From NCBI GenBank assembly GCA_002221725.1, contig NJFT01000360.1, positions 1-25,041 of the forward strand: a stretch of DNA of 25,041 nucleotides, written 5' to 3'. This document shows, piece after piece, positions 1-9,116 of this stretch (position 1 is the first letter of the stretch; each line of letters opens with the position of its first letter). Below the pieces are notes generated by a model that saw only the letters and a list, made by a program, of their open reading frames with translations, searched no databases and was not told the origin of the DNA. The stretch is from Scedosporium boydii. Its lineage: Eukaryota; Ascomycota; Sordariomycetes; Microascales; Microascaceae. The translations under genes and the position numbers were made by a program.

Positions 1-736
1 CTGGAATGGTGTTGAAAAGTGGTTATAGTGATATGTTCTGTGATGATCGATATGGCTGATGTGGCCGAATCGGGAATTTCGGCCGGCCGAAATGGGGGGG
101 TGGCCGAAATGGGTGGGTGGGGACTTACTGTGCAACGTCAGTGGGCACCAAACTCACATGCCATGCACTGATCCAGAACACTGCCTTAGCTCCAGTGTCG
201 ACAGAAATGGGAAGGGGCTGTCTGGACTCTGGGCTGGAATATCGATGGAGGTCAAGCATGTGGTTTTCTGATTCCTCCCAATCTCGTCACGTGTGTAGGC
301 CCAGGTGTCCCATTCATTGCTCATTGTTTTCGGTGTGAGCGAAAATATCAAGTACCACTTTCCTTCCCAAACATCAATTGACCTCTTTGGCGACGGCAAC
401 TGATGAATCAGTAAACCCCGCTTACATCAATCTACGACGAGCCTACGACAGCTACAAGCACAGAAGGAGCACTCTTAATTACTCTGCTTCTATTCGAGAG
501 GGACTTATCAAATCGCCATTCTGGATGGACGCCAATATCAACTCTAACATCCCTACATTGGATAGCTAACCCGCCTTGGCGTCTCTTTGCATCCCAAACT
601 CATCTCTGAAATATGTGTTCGTCTGCCTGAAGGCTCCGGAAAGATTCATTCTAACCCCTGGCGACGTCGCTATTGACCTCAAAGTCCCAACTCCCCGAAT
701 CTTATCAGCACCTTGTCTCGGCGCAAGGTGGGTTGC
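1..736. other. Left-edge region without a supported gene
   Basis: About 0.7 kb downstream of the decayed NACHT gene. I see no ORF with an ATG, conserved motif and sensible length. The only clear structure is the G-rich, ggccgaa-containing repeat block at 63-122, described separately. The remainder is ordinary mixed-composition sequence that could be 3' flank of the NACHT pseudogene or remnant transposon DNA; I cannot tell which. Confidence 0.5.
63..122. repeat. ggccgaa repeats, 18-bp palindrome and G-tracts
   Basis: The heptamer ggccgaa occurs directly at 63-69, 85-91 and 102-108, and inverted within 78-84. Positions 76-93 form a perfect 18-bp palindrome (atttcggcc / ggccgaaat). Immediately after it come four G-tracts (94-100, 111-113, 115-117, 119-122) that could form a quadruplex with one 10-nt loop. 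Such structure could be the end of a DNA transposon or a low-complexity patch. No matching inverted copy was seen elsewhere in the window, so a mobile element is not demonstrated. Confidence 0.55.
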
Positions 737-3181
737 TTAGAATGTTTTGTTGGCTGCGACACCAGCATGTCTTCCAGAGCTCGTCTGGGCAAAATACACC
801 CCACCCGTACTCGTGAGAGACACTTCCAACTCCCAAGCGTGGGTCGTACTAAAATGAGAGAGAATATCCCGCACCACCGCGACCGCCGAACGCATCACCC
901 CACTCTCGGTTGTGAAAGTTTGCGATACGTCCGCACCATACTCGGCAAGCAGTCGCAAAACCTGACACCAGGTTCGGCCATATTGCTCCCTCCAGTGCAA
1001 GGTCGTCATTGCGTCCGATGGGGGATTGGGATTGAAATCCGCATACGCATGGTCGAGGGCCCTAATCCATGGTGAATCTCTCGCATCCGTCGCGTTCGGC
1101 GCGAGACCTTAGGTGAGAAGGAACTCGATCAATTTCGGGCACGGCAGTTGGGACGCTGGATGAGGCTGGAACGGTAGTGGTGAGTACGGGAGGTATTGCG
1201 ATTCGCAGAAGTTTACCGAAGCCGCCCATTTGATAAGTACGGGTCGTCTGGATGAAATACTCGCGAACGAAGCTCGTCAGCTGGAAGACGACAGCGCAAT
1301 CAAGAAACGTCTCTAGTCGTGGCTTGCGGAAGCCGAGACCACCACGAGCAGACCCCAAGAAGTTGCCCCAGTGCACCAAATCCTGGTCCTCCCTGCGGAG
1401 CTAAGCCCATCGGTTTGTTGAGATTTGGTCAAACAACCTCATCAGCCCGAGCCCGAGGGCATCTCCCCGTTCATCGGCCCTGTTGGCCGCTTGTAGCGCA
1501 CATTCCACCGTGTCCCAGAAGTAACGAATATCGCCGTCATCCCCGGACATCCAATCCGTGCTCCAGAGAATGTTCAGGATCGAGGCGCGGAGGAGGGCCA
1601 TGTCGGCCGAAAACTCAACGTCTTTCGACGCTTCCCGAAGGTATTGGTGCACTTCCGGCAGTTCAAAGAAATCCCTGCAGTCCGGTGGAGGAATTCAACT
1701 GAACGATCCGGCTGAACCTCTAAAACCCCGGCGCAGATCGTTTGTAGGCGGAGCGAGAGTCTGGCGACTCTCTCTTCCCTATCTCTCTCCTCTAATACCA
1801 TGGGATTGGCATCAGTGGCCACGCTACCACCACGTTGGACCACATCGTCAACCAAGGACAATGTCACAGCAGAAACAGGCTCGGGAACGCGACAAGATAT
1901 CTCCAGTAAAAGCGCCGCCTTTTATCGATGAATCGGTTGAATACGGCCTAGCATATGCCAGTAGAGGTCCAACAGGTCTACTGGGAGCTCTTGCGGCCGA
2001 CGCTCCAAGTCGTGAATCGTGTCATGGTTGATAAGACCGATGATCAGTGACTTGGTAACGAGTGTGACCCAGAGGAACACTCCGGATGCCTTCTTGATTA
2101 CCGTTTTTGCGAGGTTGATAGTTCTATCACGGTGTGACATGCTGAGCCTTTCCATGGCCGGGTGGCTGAGAAGTTTCTGGTTTGCCACCCTAGTTATGTC
2201 GTTTCTTGTGAGATCCTGAAGCTCTAGCATCGGCCCATTACCCAGCTCAGCTTCAAAAATTGGTAGTGGCCAGCTAGAAATGCAGAGCTTGACTCTCGGG
2301 GACTCGGATAACTGCTGGAAAAAATCCAAAGCTTCAGAGTAGTCGCCTTCAAACTCATCCAGCCCGTCAATGAAGAAGAAGAATTTTGTGTTTGGAGCCG
2401 CCTTGCTTGTGAGCTGACGAAGGGTTTCCATAAGATCCCGGGCAGACCAAGCCTGAATCCGCTCGCGTAAGTTTGGCAGAAAGGCCAAGGCGGCTGAGGC
2501 GGAGGCGTCTTGTGTAATATACCAATGGTCGTGAATGGCTTCTTCTGCTTCTGTGATGCTATCCTTGAGGACGATGCTCATTAAGTCAGGGCATTTCTTA
2601 AAGGCACGTGCCAGCATGGCCCTTAATAGCCCAGGGATGCTCCTCTCATACTCGACGACTTTTCTCCAGAAGAAATGTCGTGAGGTGATAAGTCGGTCAG
2701 AGCCAGACCATTTCTTGAGGGACAAGTAGGTGTCTCGGTGGGTAACGAGGAACTTCATTAACGTCGACTTGCCCGACCCGGCTTTGCCGTTGATCCAGTA
2801 GATCCGATCCACGCCAGATTGCCCAGAGTCCTGCAGCCAACGGGTAAAGTTTGTCCAACTGGCGAAATCCTGGTCTTTTGGAGAAAGAATCCACTGAAAA
2901 GTGCCACAGACGGCTTCTGGAACGGCGTCATATCGATGGTCCATGGCGGGGACTGCTAAGCTATCCGCAACCATCTTTCGGGCAAACTTCTTCCCCTCCT
3001 CTGGTGCCACGCGATAGGATATCTTAAGTCCGTCTCTGGATAGTCCGTCTCCAATCCTTTCAACGTAAGATTCGAGATTGCCGAAGTGCCGGGCGCCTTT
3101 GGGAATTTCCCCGCGGCCAAGTCGAATAAAAATCAATAATGGGGTCATATGCGGCTGCGGTGGTGGTTCGCCTTGCGCCAT
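737..3181 (-). pseudogene. NACHT (NLR-like STAND) NTPase, disrupted by two stops and two frameshifts
   Basis: From the ATG at 3181 a 419-codon frame encodes a NACHT NTPase: Walker A GKAGSGKST (residues 132-140, bases 2762-2788), Walker B FFFFIDGLDEFEG (267-279), then the GVFLWV stretch and the short DLLDLYWHML segment that follow the ATPase core in this fungal family. The frame stops at TAA 1922-1924, but family-like sequence continues in the same frame (LLEI, SVEFLHRTA). It then moves by one base at about 1673-1678, where the arginine codon of the expected HRTARDFFELP motif has lost one base, to the frame encoding VHQYLREAS. A TAG at 1401-1403 interrupts that frame, which resumes with DLVHWGNF and later LLRIA. 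A further shift between about 1062 and 1140 reaches the C-terminal LRLLAEYGADV segment, which ends at 737. Upstream of the ATG the frame is open to 3385 but without a recognisable N-terminal domain. In the sensor region the expected SSRP reads SSWP (2270-2272). Fungal NACHT proteins of this type act in non-self recognition and cell death; a role for this one is inference. Assembly error is unlikely to explain four lesions of different kinds. Confidence 0.88.
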
Positions 3182-3502
3182 GGACGAAATATGACCGGAT
3201 AGGAAAGTGGAAGTGCGCGGGGCGACTTGGGGACTTTCTCCGTTAAAGTTATGCTGGTGCTGTTGCCCAGAGTACTTTTCTTGAGCTGATGGATGGGCGT
3301 AGTTCAGCGCCAATGGACGACTTACGGGTGATAGATATGAAATGGTTCCATAAAGGAGCGCGAGGAAGCTCACAGAGCCCCTCAAATTGGTAGATCTTCA
3401 CGGAGTCGGGAACTAGGTAAGCATTCCGGGACAATGGGTAGGATAGACACCCATTGACTCCAGGGAGTTGCGGAGAAGTATAAAGGCCCGCCGTCTCATG
3501 GT
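3182..3502. other. Spacer between NACHT pseudogene and kinase gene
   Basis: The minus-strand NACHT frame stays open without an ATG up to 3385, so an N-terminal exon or a lost start may lie here. I could not find a splice pair that gives a recognisable N-terminal domain. It should also contain the NACHT promoter and the 3' end of the kinase transcript. Confidence 0.4.
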
Positions 3503-4355
3503 CTAGGGCACCTCATCGTCTGTATTATTCTCCAATAAAGCCGTCAACTCAGACAAGACCTCGCTCGCAGACGTAAAACGCCCCGTCCAGCACTTCCAGA
3601 TAACATCGCCCACTAAAACATCATCAATGGCTGGAAACACGCACGCGGCGAAGCGCTTATACACCTCTTCGCTCTCGGGATCATGAAACGGCTCAGTGCT
3701 GGTGGAAATGTAATAAATCGTTGAGCCGAGCCCGAACAAGTCACCGGCCGGGTTGGGTTTCCGACCGCGACGCCACGCGATATCGGCCGGCGCGTAACGA
3801 ATTCCGGCGCAGACTGAGGGCCGCGATCCGTCGACGGACGACCCTCCGAAGTCGGAAATCTTGAGACCGAGCTTCTCATCAAGTAGGAAGTTGTGTGGCC
3901 CTACGTCATAGTGCACCACGCCCACGCCATGTACGAGCTGCAGACCTTCCGCGGCTTCCCTGGCCCAGCGAAGGCGCTGCGCTGTCGAGACATCGTCAGG
4001 ATGGGCCTCAATGTAGTCCTTCAGTGTCCCATTCGCCATGAATTCCATGGTTAGAGCGTGCTCCGCCTCGTCCCAGGAGGTGATTGGGAAAGAGACGCGG
4101 GTGAGGCCCGATGCGCTGGTAGATTTGGGCTTCAATCGTAAGCTCGGCAGTGGTGTCGTGGTGGTGGGATTGAAGGGGGGGTTTTGATGATGTTACCGTC
4201 GGCAAGACGCTCGACGAAGGAAGTCGCGCCCACGGCCACTATCGCTACGCCTCTTGCCTCGATGATGAAGTCGTAAGTCACCGGATTTGTGTCTGTGGTT
4301 GGGGTTGGCGACTGAGGGGTGGCGCCGTGACTTGGAGGGAAGATTGATCCCCCAT
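3503..4355 (-). pseudogene. Protein kinase-like gene with two single-base frameshifts
   Basis: Three overlapping minus-strand frames together spell one kinase domain. The N-lobe frame carries the glycine-loop region VGATSFVERL and the lysine segment NIIKTP. The middle frame carries AELTIEAQIYQRIGPHPR (alpha-C region). The last frame carries SWDEAEHALTMEFMANGTL (hinge), the catalytic loop HYDVGPHNFLLD (3890-3913 for its first eight residues), DFGGSS (DFG at 3845-3853) and a C-lobe with DLFGLGSTIYYI, ending at TAG 3503-3505. The first shift sits in a run of seven identical bases at 4175-4181 and the second at about 4094; each is accounted for by one extra base. The catalytic-loop lysine of HRDxKxxN is glycine here, which I recall as common in a fungal kinase family with HCDISPRN-like loops, so it need not mean loss of activity. 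The start is unclear: the N-lobe frame has no ATG, and the nearest ATG (4355) is in another frame. Either a genuine pseudogene or, less likely, base-call errors. Confidence 0.82.
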
Positions 4356-4682
4356 TTCGTCTCTGTTCAATGTAGAATAAGGCGCGAGAGGAGAGAAAAG
4401 GCAAGAGTTTATAACTAATATAATGCTAATAGCGCTTTCAACAGGCAATATGCAATGAAAGAACAGAACAATTCGAAAGACAGTGGGCAGCGACTCCCTC
4501 GGCGCCCTTCTTTCGGCAGAAACACCATCAATGCTTTCAAACCCCGCACGTTTGCCCGCCCCCTCAGCCCTTCTCCGTATACGGCGATTTTCTTTTCTTC
4601 TCTGTTCTGTTCCGTTTGAGGAACCAGCTCTTGACCTAATTTCGCAGCATTTTGGACACCCCATTAGACATAGTTCTGCGTT
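4356..4682. promoter_or_regulatory. Divergent intergenic region, kinase / orphan ORF
   Basis: About 330 bp lie between the presumed kinase start (minus strand) and the ATG at 4683 (plus strand), so the two genes should share a promoter region. On the minus strand a TATAAAC sequence occurs at about 4407-4413. I see no other site I can name. Confidence 0.4.
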
Positions 4683-7181
4683 ATGCAGTCCACAACGATC
4701 GCTACTACCAGCCCGCGATCCTTCGTCTTCTATGTCGTTGCCAATGTGGGTCTGCCGGGGACCGCCGAGAGCTACCGACCACTCGCCGTGACCTACCGTC
4801 AAGGCCATGGCCCCGGGCCTTGCCGCAATCGCTCCCACTGCGACCAACGAGTCTATCACGTATTGGAAGATTGCGCCCGCATCCTCAACATCTTGACCGA
4901 GCCGACCAATCGTGTCGCCCTCGAAGCCGAGTTAAACCTCGCCCTTGCCTGGTATCAAGGGGCTCATTACTCGGAACCGGACCGCGTCGAGATCCCCGAC
5001 ACCCTGCAGCAGCCCGGGGACGACTTTTCCCTCTGCAAGAACGCGAGAGAGCAGAAGCCCGGAAAGTCCGAAAGACCAGAGTTGCCGTGGGCTGATGGCG
5101 GCCGCGAGTTCCCTTTCGTCTCCACGTGTCTGGGCCTAGCTCTGAATCGCGATGGTGTTTACGGCACACGCCTGGGCGACGTCCAAGAACAACCCCTGGG
5201 GACCACGTTTCGCGGCGACAAGCTGGAGTACGGCATCGTCGTCATCGACATTTCGGATCTAGACAGTATAGGTTATGGTATCATCGGCTTGCAGATCAAC
5301 TACGAAGCCGACATATATCTGCTGGAGACTTTGTCCTGGGACTGCATGCAAAGCTGGGAGCCGGGCCGAGGTCCGATTCCTCAGCTAGAGAAGTCGCGCT
5401 CTCGTGTGCCATTATCTGCGACCAGCTACATAAAAAAGTATAACCTTTATAACGTAACAGATGCCGTCCTACAGTTGGAGAAGCATCCTGTGATTAAAAC
5501 AAACACTGTGAACCGTGAGCCCTACTTCCTTCCCTCCTCCGACTTGCCAATTCTTAAGATAGTGACTTGCTCATACAATCCAGACATCTGGCCCCCGTCC
5601 AACCAGAACGCTGCTGAACATTGCGGTCCCAGAACTATCGACCCTGTGTCCCCTAGTTTCAATCAAGATACCGCGAGCGATCAGACGATATCACGCATGA
5701 TTGGGGATGCTATAGGCGACGACGGATTGGATATAGAGACCTATCGAGATTCCATCAACATTCCAGGGTTCCGGACCCGTCTACTTGCCCAACTCAGGAA
5801 AGATCCAAATAGATTGGGGGGCCATTCTGAGTCCATTGCCCGGCTCCTCCGGCTAGCCTACGCAGGGCACTGGCATCTCGACTGGGTCGCATATACGGGT
5901 CTGACGTATTGCAACATCGCCGCGACTCTCGAATCCAACGAGCTGCAAGACGCGCGTGCTTTAAGTATCTGCATCGACGACGTAAATGACTCTCCCACAC
6001 CACTGTTCAAGATTCTGGCAGGGTGTGAAACGATCCGGGATCTTTGTTTTCTCCAGGGACCGACGCGGATTAACGACGACAAATCGTCACAACTTTTCTC
6101 GCTCCTCTGTGCATCGCCATACGCGGGTAGCCTGCTCGAGTCCAAAAACATAACCCTGACGTGTGCGTTCTCCGCACCTCTGTGTAGGAACGTCTGGTTA
6201 CCAAGGCCGACTAACGACAGAGAGGAAAGCCACGCATCACTGGTTCGCGCCTTTCCCGTGCAGCACATGTTTCTGAGACAGCAGTTTGTAGGCGACGCGA
6301 AAGATGATGGTGAGGACGATGTGAAGATGTTTCGGCCCTGCCACTTCTTTCTCGGCGACTCTCTTCTCAAGCCGCAACGCTTCATCGCCGGGTTCTTCCA
6401 GTACTGCCTCGCGATACTCTCTGATCGGTTCTTGTTCAGCTTCGCAGACGCTTGTTCGAGTGTGCCACCCCCCGAGAACGAATGTTCTGGGCGGACAATC
6501 AGCCCGATACCAGCCGAAAACCTCGCCATCCCCGAATGGTGTGATATTTCCTCTCCAACAGCAACTCCGAGTAGGGAAACGCAAGTCGAATGCTGGCCCA
6601 TGGTCCGCGTCCTCCAACCCAACAGCTGGGTGCTAGTCGTCTCGCACGAATGGTACACGACTCCTGAGACGAGACGCGAACGAGCCGAGCTTGTATCGCT
6701 GGGCTTACCGACGGACTCGGCACGCGGTGTTCCCATTGTGCGGTATGCGTTCGTCCGCGCGCGGAAACATATAGACTTGCTCGATATGGGAGGCTTGAGT
6801 TTGGAGGCGGTGGTCCAGCGCGAATATTTCGAAGTGGTTGGGGGCGTGAAGGGGTTTCTCCGCGAGACGGTATCCGAGTTCGATGAACATCTGGTGGATA
6901 CCTGCTTCAAACACGTGGTGGGTGTCTTTGAGGAAAGGTGGCGGCGGCTAGCGCTAGGGTCGGATACGGATTTCATCTCGCAGCTTGACGAAAGCACTGC
7001 ACGGTCGGTTCTACTGGATTTTCTAAAGGATGGAGCCTTTGTGCGAGAGAACTTGAAAATAGCAATGCAGGATATGCCTGAACGTAAGCTTCCCAGTCCC
7101 ATAGGTCTAAAAGAGGCCGCACATATCATACTCCGGGAACGGAATCCAATGCGGTTGGCATTCTCCTTGTCCCTTTGCTAA
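4683..7181 (+). CDS. Large protein of unrecognised family, 832 aa
   Basis: A single ATG-started frame of 832 codons with no internal stop, far longer than chance allows, so it is very probably or very recently a gene. I do not recognise the family. There is no signal peptide and no clear membrane segment. Leu/Ile-rich stretches such as IIGLQINYEADIYLLETL (about residues 198-215) and a central RALSICIDDVN...LFKILAGCETIRDLCFLQG stretch have the periodicity of an alpha/beta or leucine-rich fold, and a WVLVVSHEWY patch lies near the C-terminal third. The frame ends at TAA 7179-7181, yet the same frame remains open for 74 further codons (see next entry), so the stop may be secondary. It diverges from the broken kinase and lies in the accessory block. 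It could be a lineage-specific protein linked to the kinase/NACHT pair; that is inference from position only. Confidence 0.65.
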   Translation: MQSTTIATTSPRSFVFYVVANVGLPGTAESYRPLAVTYRQGHGPGPCRNRSHCDQRVYHVLEDCARILNILTEPTNRVALEAELNLALAWYQGAHYSEPDRVEIPDTLQQPGDDFSLCKNAREQKPGKSERPELPWADGGREFPFVSTCLGLALNRDGVYGTRLGDVQEQPLGTTFRGDKLEYGIVVIDISDLDSIGYGIIGLQINYEADIYLLETLSWDCMQSWEPGRGPIPQLEKSRSRVPLSATSYIKKYNLYNVTDAVLQLEKHPVIKTNTVNREPYFLPSSDLPILKIVTCSYNPDIWPPSNQNAAEHCGPRTIDPVSPSFNQDTASDQTISRMIGDAIGDDGLDIETYRDSINIPGFRTRLLAQLRKDPNRLGGHSESIARLLRLAYAGHWHLDWVAYTGLTYCNIAATLESNELQDARALSICIDDVNDSPTPLFKILAGCETIRDLCFLQGPTRINDDKSSQLFSLLCASPYAGSLLESKNITLTCAFSAPLCRNVWLPRPTNDREESHASLVRAFPVQHMFLRQQFVGDAKDDGEDDVKMFRPCHFFLGDSLLKPQRFIAGFFQYCLAILSDRFLFSFADACSSVPPPENECSGRTISPIPAENLAIPEWCDISSPTATPSRETQVECWPMVRVLQPNSWVLVVSHEWYTTPETRRERAELVSLGLPTDSARGVPIVRYAFVRARKHIDLLDMGGLSLEAVVQREYFEVVGGVKGFLRETVSEFDEHLVDTCFKHVVGVFEERWRRLALGSDTDFISQLDESTARSVLLDFLKDGAFVRENLKIAMQDMPERKLPSPIGLKEAAHIILRERNPMRLAFSLSLC

Positions 7182-7406
7182 TTGCTGCACTCCGTAGAGC
7201 GGAACTGGTACCCGGAACTTTTCACGGTACCGTCCAGGTATAACCTGAGGAGGAGCCAACAGCGGATCACCCAAGCAAACAGATCGGCGACTAGGGATAG
7301 CAGAGTCTTCAGGTCTCTTTCTGACCCGGGCGTTGAAAGCCAGATACCACTAGGAACTGAGCGCTCATTGACACCGCCCCAGGACGATGAAGATTTTGAA
7401 CTATGA
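7182..7406 (+). other. Open in-frame extension after the orphan ORF stop
   Basis: Directly after TAA 7179-7181 the same frame runs 74 codons to TGA 7404-7406. It encodes a basic arginine-rich piece (YNLRRSQQRI) followed by a Ser/Pro-rich acidic tail ending DDEDFEL, which resembles a natural protein C-terminus. The TAA would be CAA (Gln) before one C-to-T change. An open stretch of this length has only a few percent probability by chance, so this is suggestive rather than proven. Confidence 0.4.
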
Positions 7407-9116
7407 TAGCAAACCTCAAGCTAACCAATCTGTGCGACTTCACAATAACGTCGACGACGTCTCGGTATAACCCTCTTAAAGGATCAATGGCGTACGATGT
7501 AGCAAGACTTGGGTGTCACCGTGTCCACTCGGAGAAAATGTACAGCTCTTAGGCCAGGCTCGTTGAAAATAGCCTCAAGGAAAGTCCGTAGGCCAGGGTA
7601 TATCGCGCTTCGCTTCGTGGGGGACTGGTGGTATATTGTGTACTGTGACGGTGAGGAGCGTATAGCATCCTTACGGACGAGATGGTCAACAGAGAAGAAA
7701 TCTTAAACTCACACTTGATGGGATTAGTGGATGCCGAATTACCCCCCTTGACAGCCCTTGATATTAAACCAGTAAGCAGGACCCAGAAGTAACCCCCCAG
7801 AAAGCTGGCCCGTCATGTCGTCGAAAATTGTTGCATGCCCAACCCAGGCGCGGATACGCTGCCTGACGTGTAGAGCTAACACACACACTGTAACGGCATC
7901 AAGATTGCCTCACAAAACGGAGGAAGAAGACCAACATGTTGATGAGAGCATTTCAATCAGTCGATCTTAAGCACGGCATTACTTCGTCAACTAGTAGAAC
8001 TGAGTCGATATTGGCAAATCGGTTGTTGGGTTGGCAGGCAATGGAATTACCGCTGGACGAGGGAATCATCGAGGATTTTAAATAGATGAAGACGACTTAA
8101 AGAGCATGTCCTGAACGATTGGATTTCTTCTGTCTCCTGGCAGCAAGCTGTCGGCTGCGCGGATCTCATGGAGTGATCTCATGAACTGGCAAGCATGAGG
8201 CTGGCCGCGATACAGGCCGAGGGCATCACACAGCCTCGACCAACAGCGTACACTTTGGGGCATCATGTTCAGTTCACCAAGTTGGTAAGGAGTTAACATC
8301 TACTTCCGCATGGCGTACGGAGGCGAAGTCTTCCCCGAGCACCCTGTGATCCAGGAGCCAACAAGCAACAAGGCACACTCGCGTCGACTCACAGCTCACT
8401 AACCCTTCTCCTTCTCATCACTTTTTCCATATTACTTCACCTCTGACCAGGGACGATGCACTTGCTTAACTGCTCAGCAGGACGGGGCGACTCGACCCAT
8501 GAGAAATAGCGCATTCGTCAAGGAACAGGATGGTAAAGACGAGCACGCATCAGGGTGGAATGAGACGACGCGGTCATAGTGATGAGAAGCCATCATGGAC
8601 GGACATGGAGAACCGCGTTTTCACGTGACAAAATTATGGGAGAACAACAATCGAAGCTTTGGTGCGCCCCACCAAATTTTCGAAGCGGGGGCGGGGTAGC
8701 TCCAAGTCTGAGCAAGCCAGGTATGAGCGACCCTGGCCAGATCAATGCATCTCGACCGACACCAAGAAAGCGAGAAGAGCGAGAAGACAGGAAGAGAGGA
8801 TGGGTTATTGTTTGGGAAGGGCTATATTTGGTTCAGTGCAAGTAGGATAATACACTTGTTTTGAAAAGATATCGTGACCAAGAGTGCAATTGGGTTTTCA
8901 GGCGGGAGTAAACCTGTTCTTAGACTTGCCCGATGAATGTTCCCCTCCTCACTTTGGTCTACAACGAAAATTGTTCACCTCATCAACAACTGTTCCAAAT
9001 CTCCAGCTTTCCTGCCAGAATCTACCCGACGACAAACAGCGCGCGCAATACTCATTCGAACTCATTAACCCGTCAGATCCGAAGACCGTAGCAAGGAGAA
9101 AGAGTCGCACCCGGCC
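7407..9116. other. 1.7-kb gene-poor stretch at the accessory/core boundary
   Basis: No gene is supported. A 65-codon open stretch at 7509-7706 (+) lacks an ATG. An ATG-started 73-codon ORF at 8078-8299 (-) has no recognisable motif. Around 8390-8450 there is a C/T-rich stretch of the kind found in fungal promoters, and roughly the last 250 bp must hold the CGI121 promoter and leader. I see no terminal inverted repeats or transposase remnants. Confidence 0.45.

Noticed and set aside
4094..4181. Introns as explanation for the kinase frame changes
   Set aside because: The reading frames abut or overlap with continuous kinase sequence, leaving no room for an intron.
5858..7129. 423-codon minus-strand open frame inside the orphan gene
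   Set aside because: Ser/Arg-rich composition typical of an antisense shadow; the plus-strand frame is twice as long. As the plus-strand family is unrecognised, some doubt remains.
7509..7706. 65-codon plus-strand open stretch
   Set aside because: It contains no ATG and no known domain.
8078..8299. 73-codon minus-strand ORF with ATG
   Set aside because: No recognised motif, no splice partners found and a length expected by chance.
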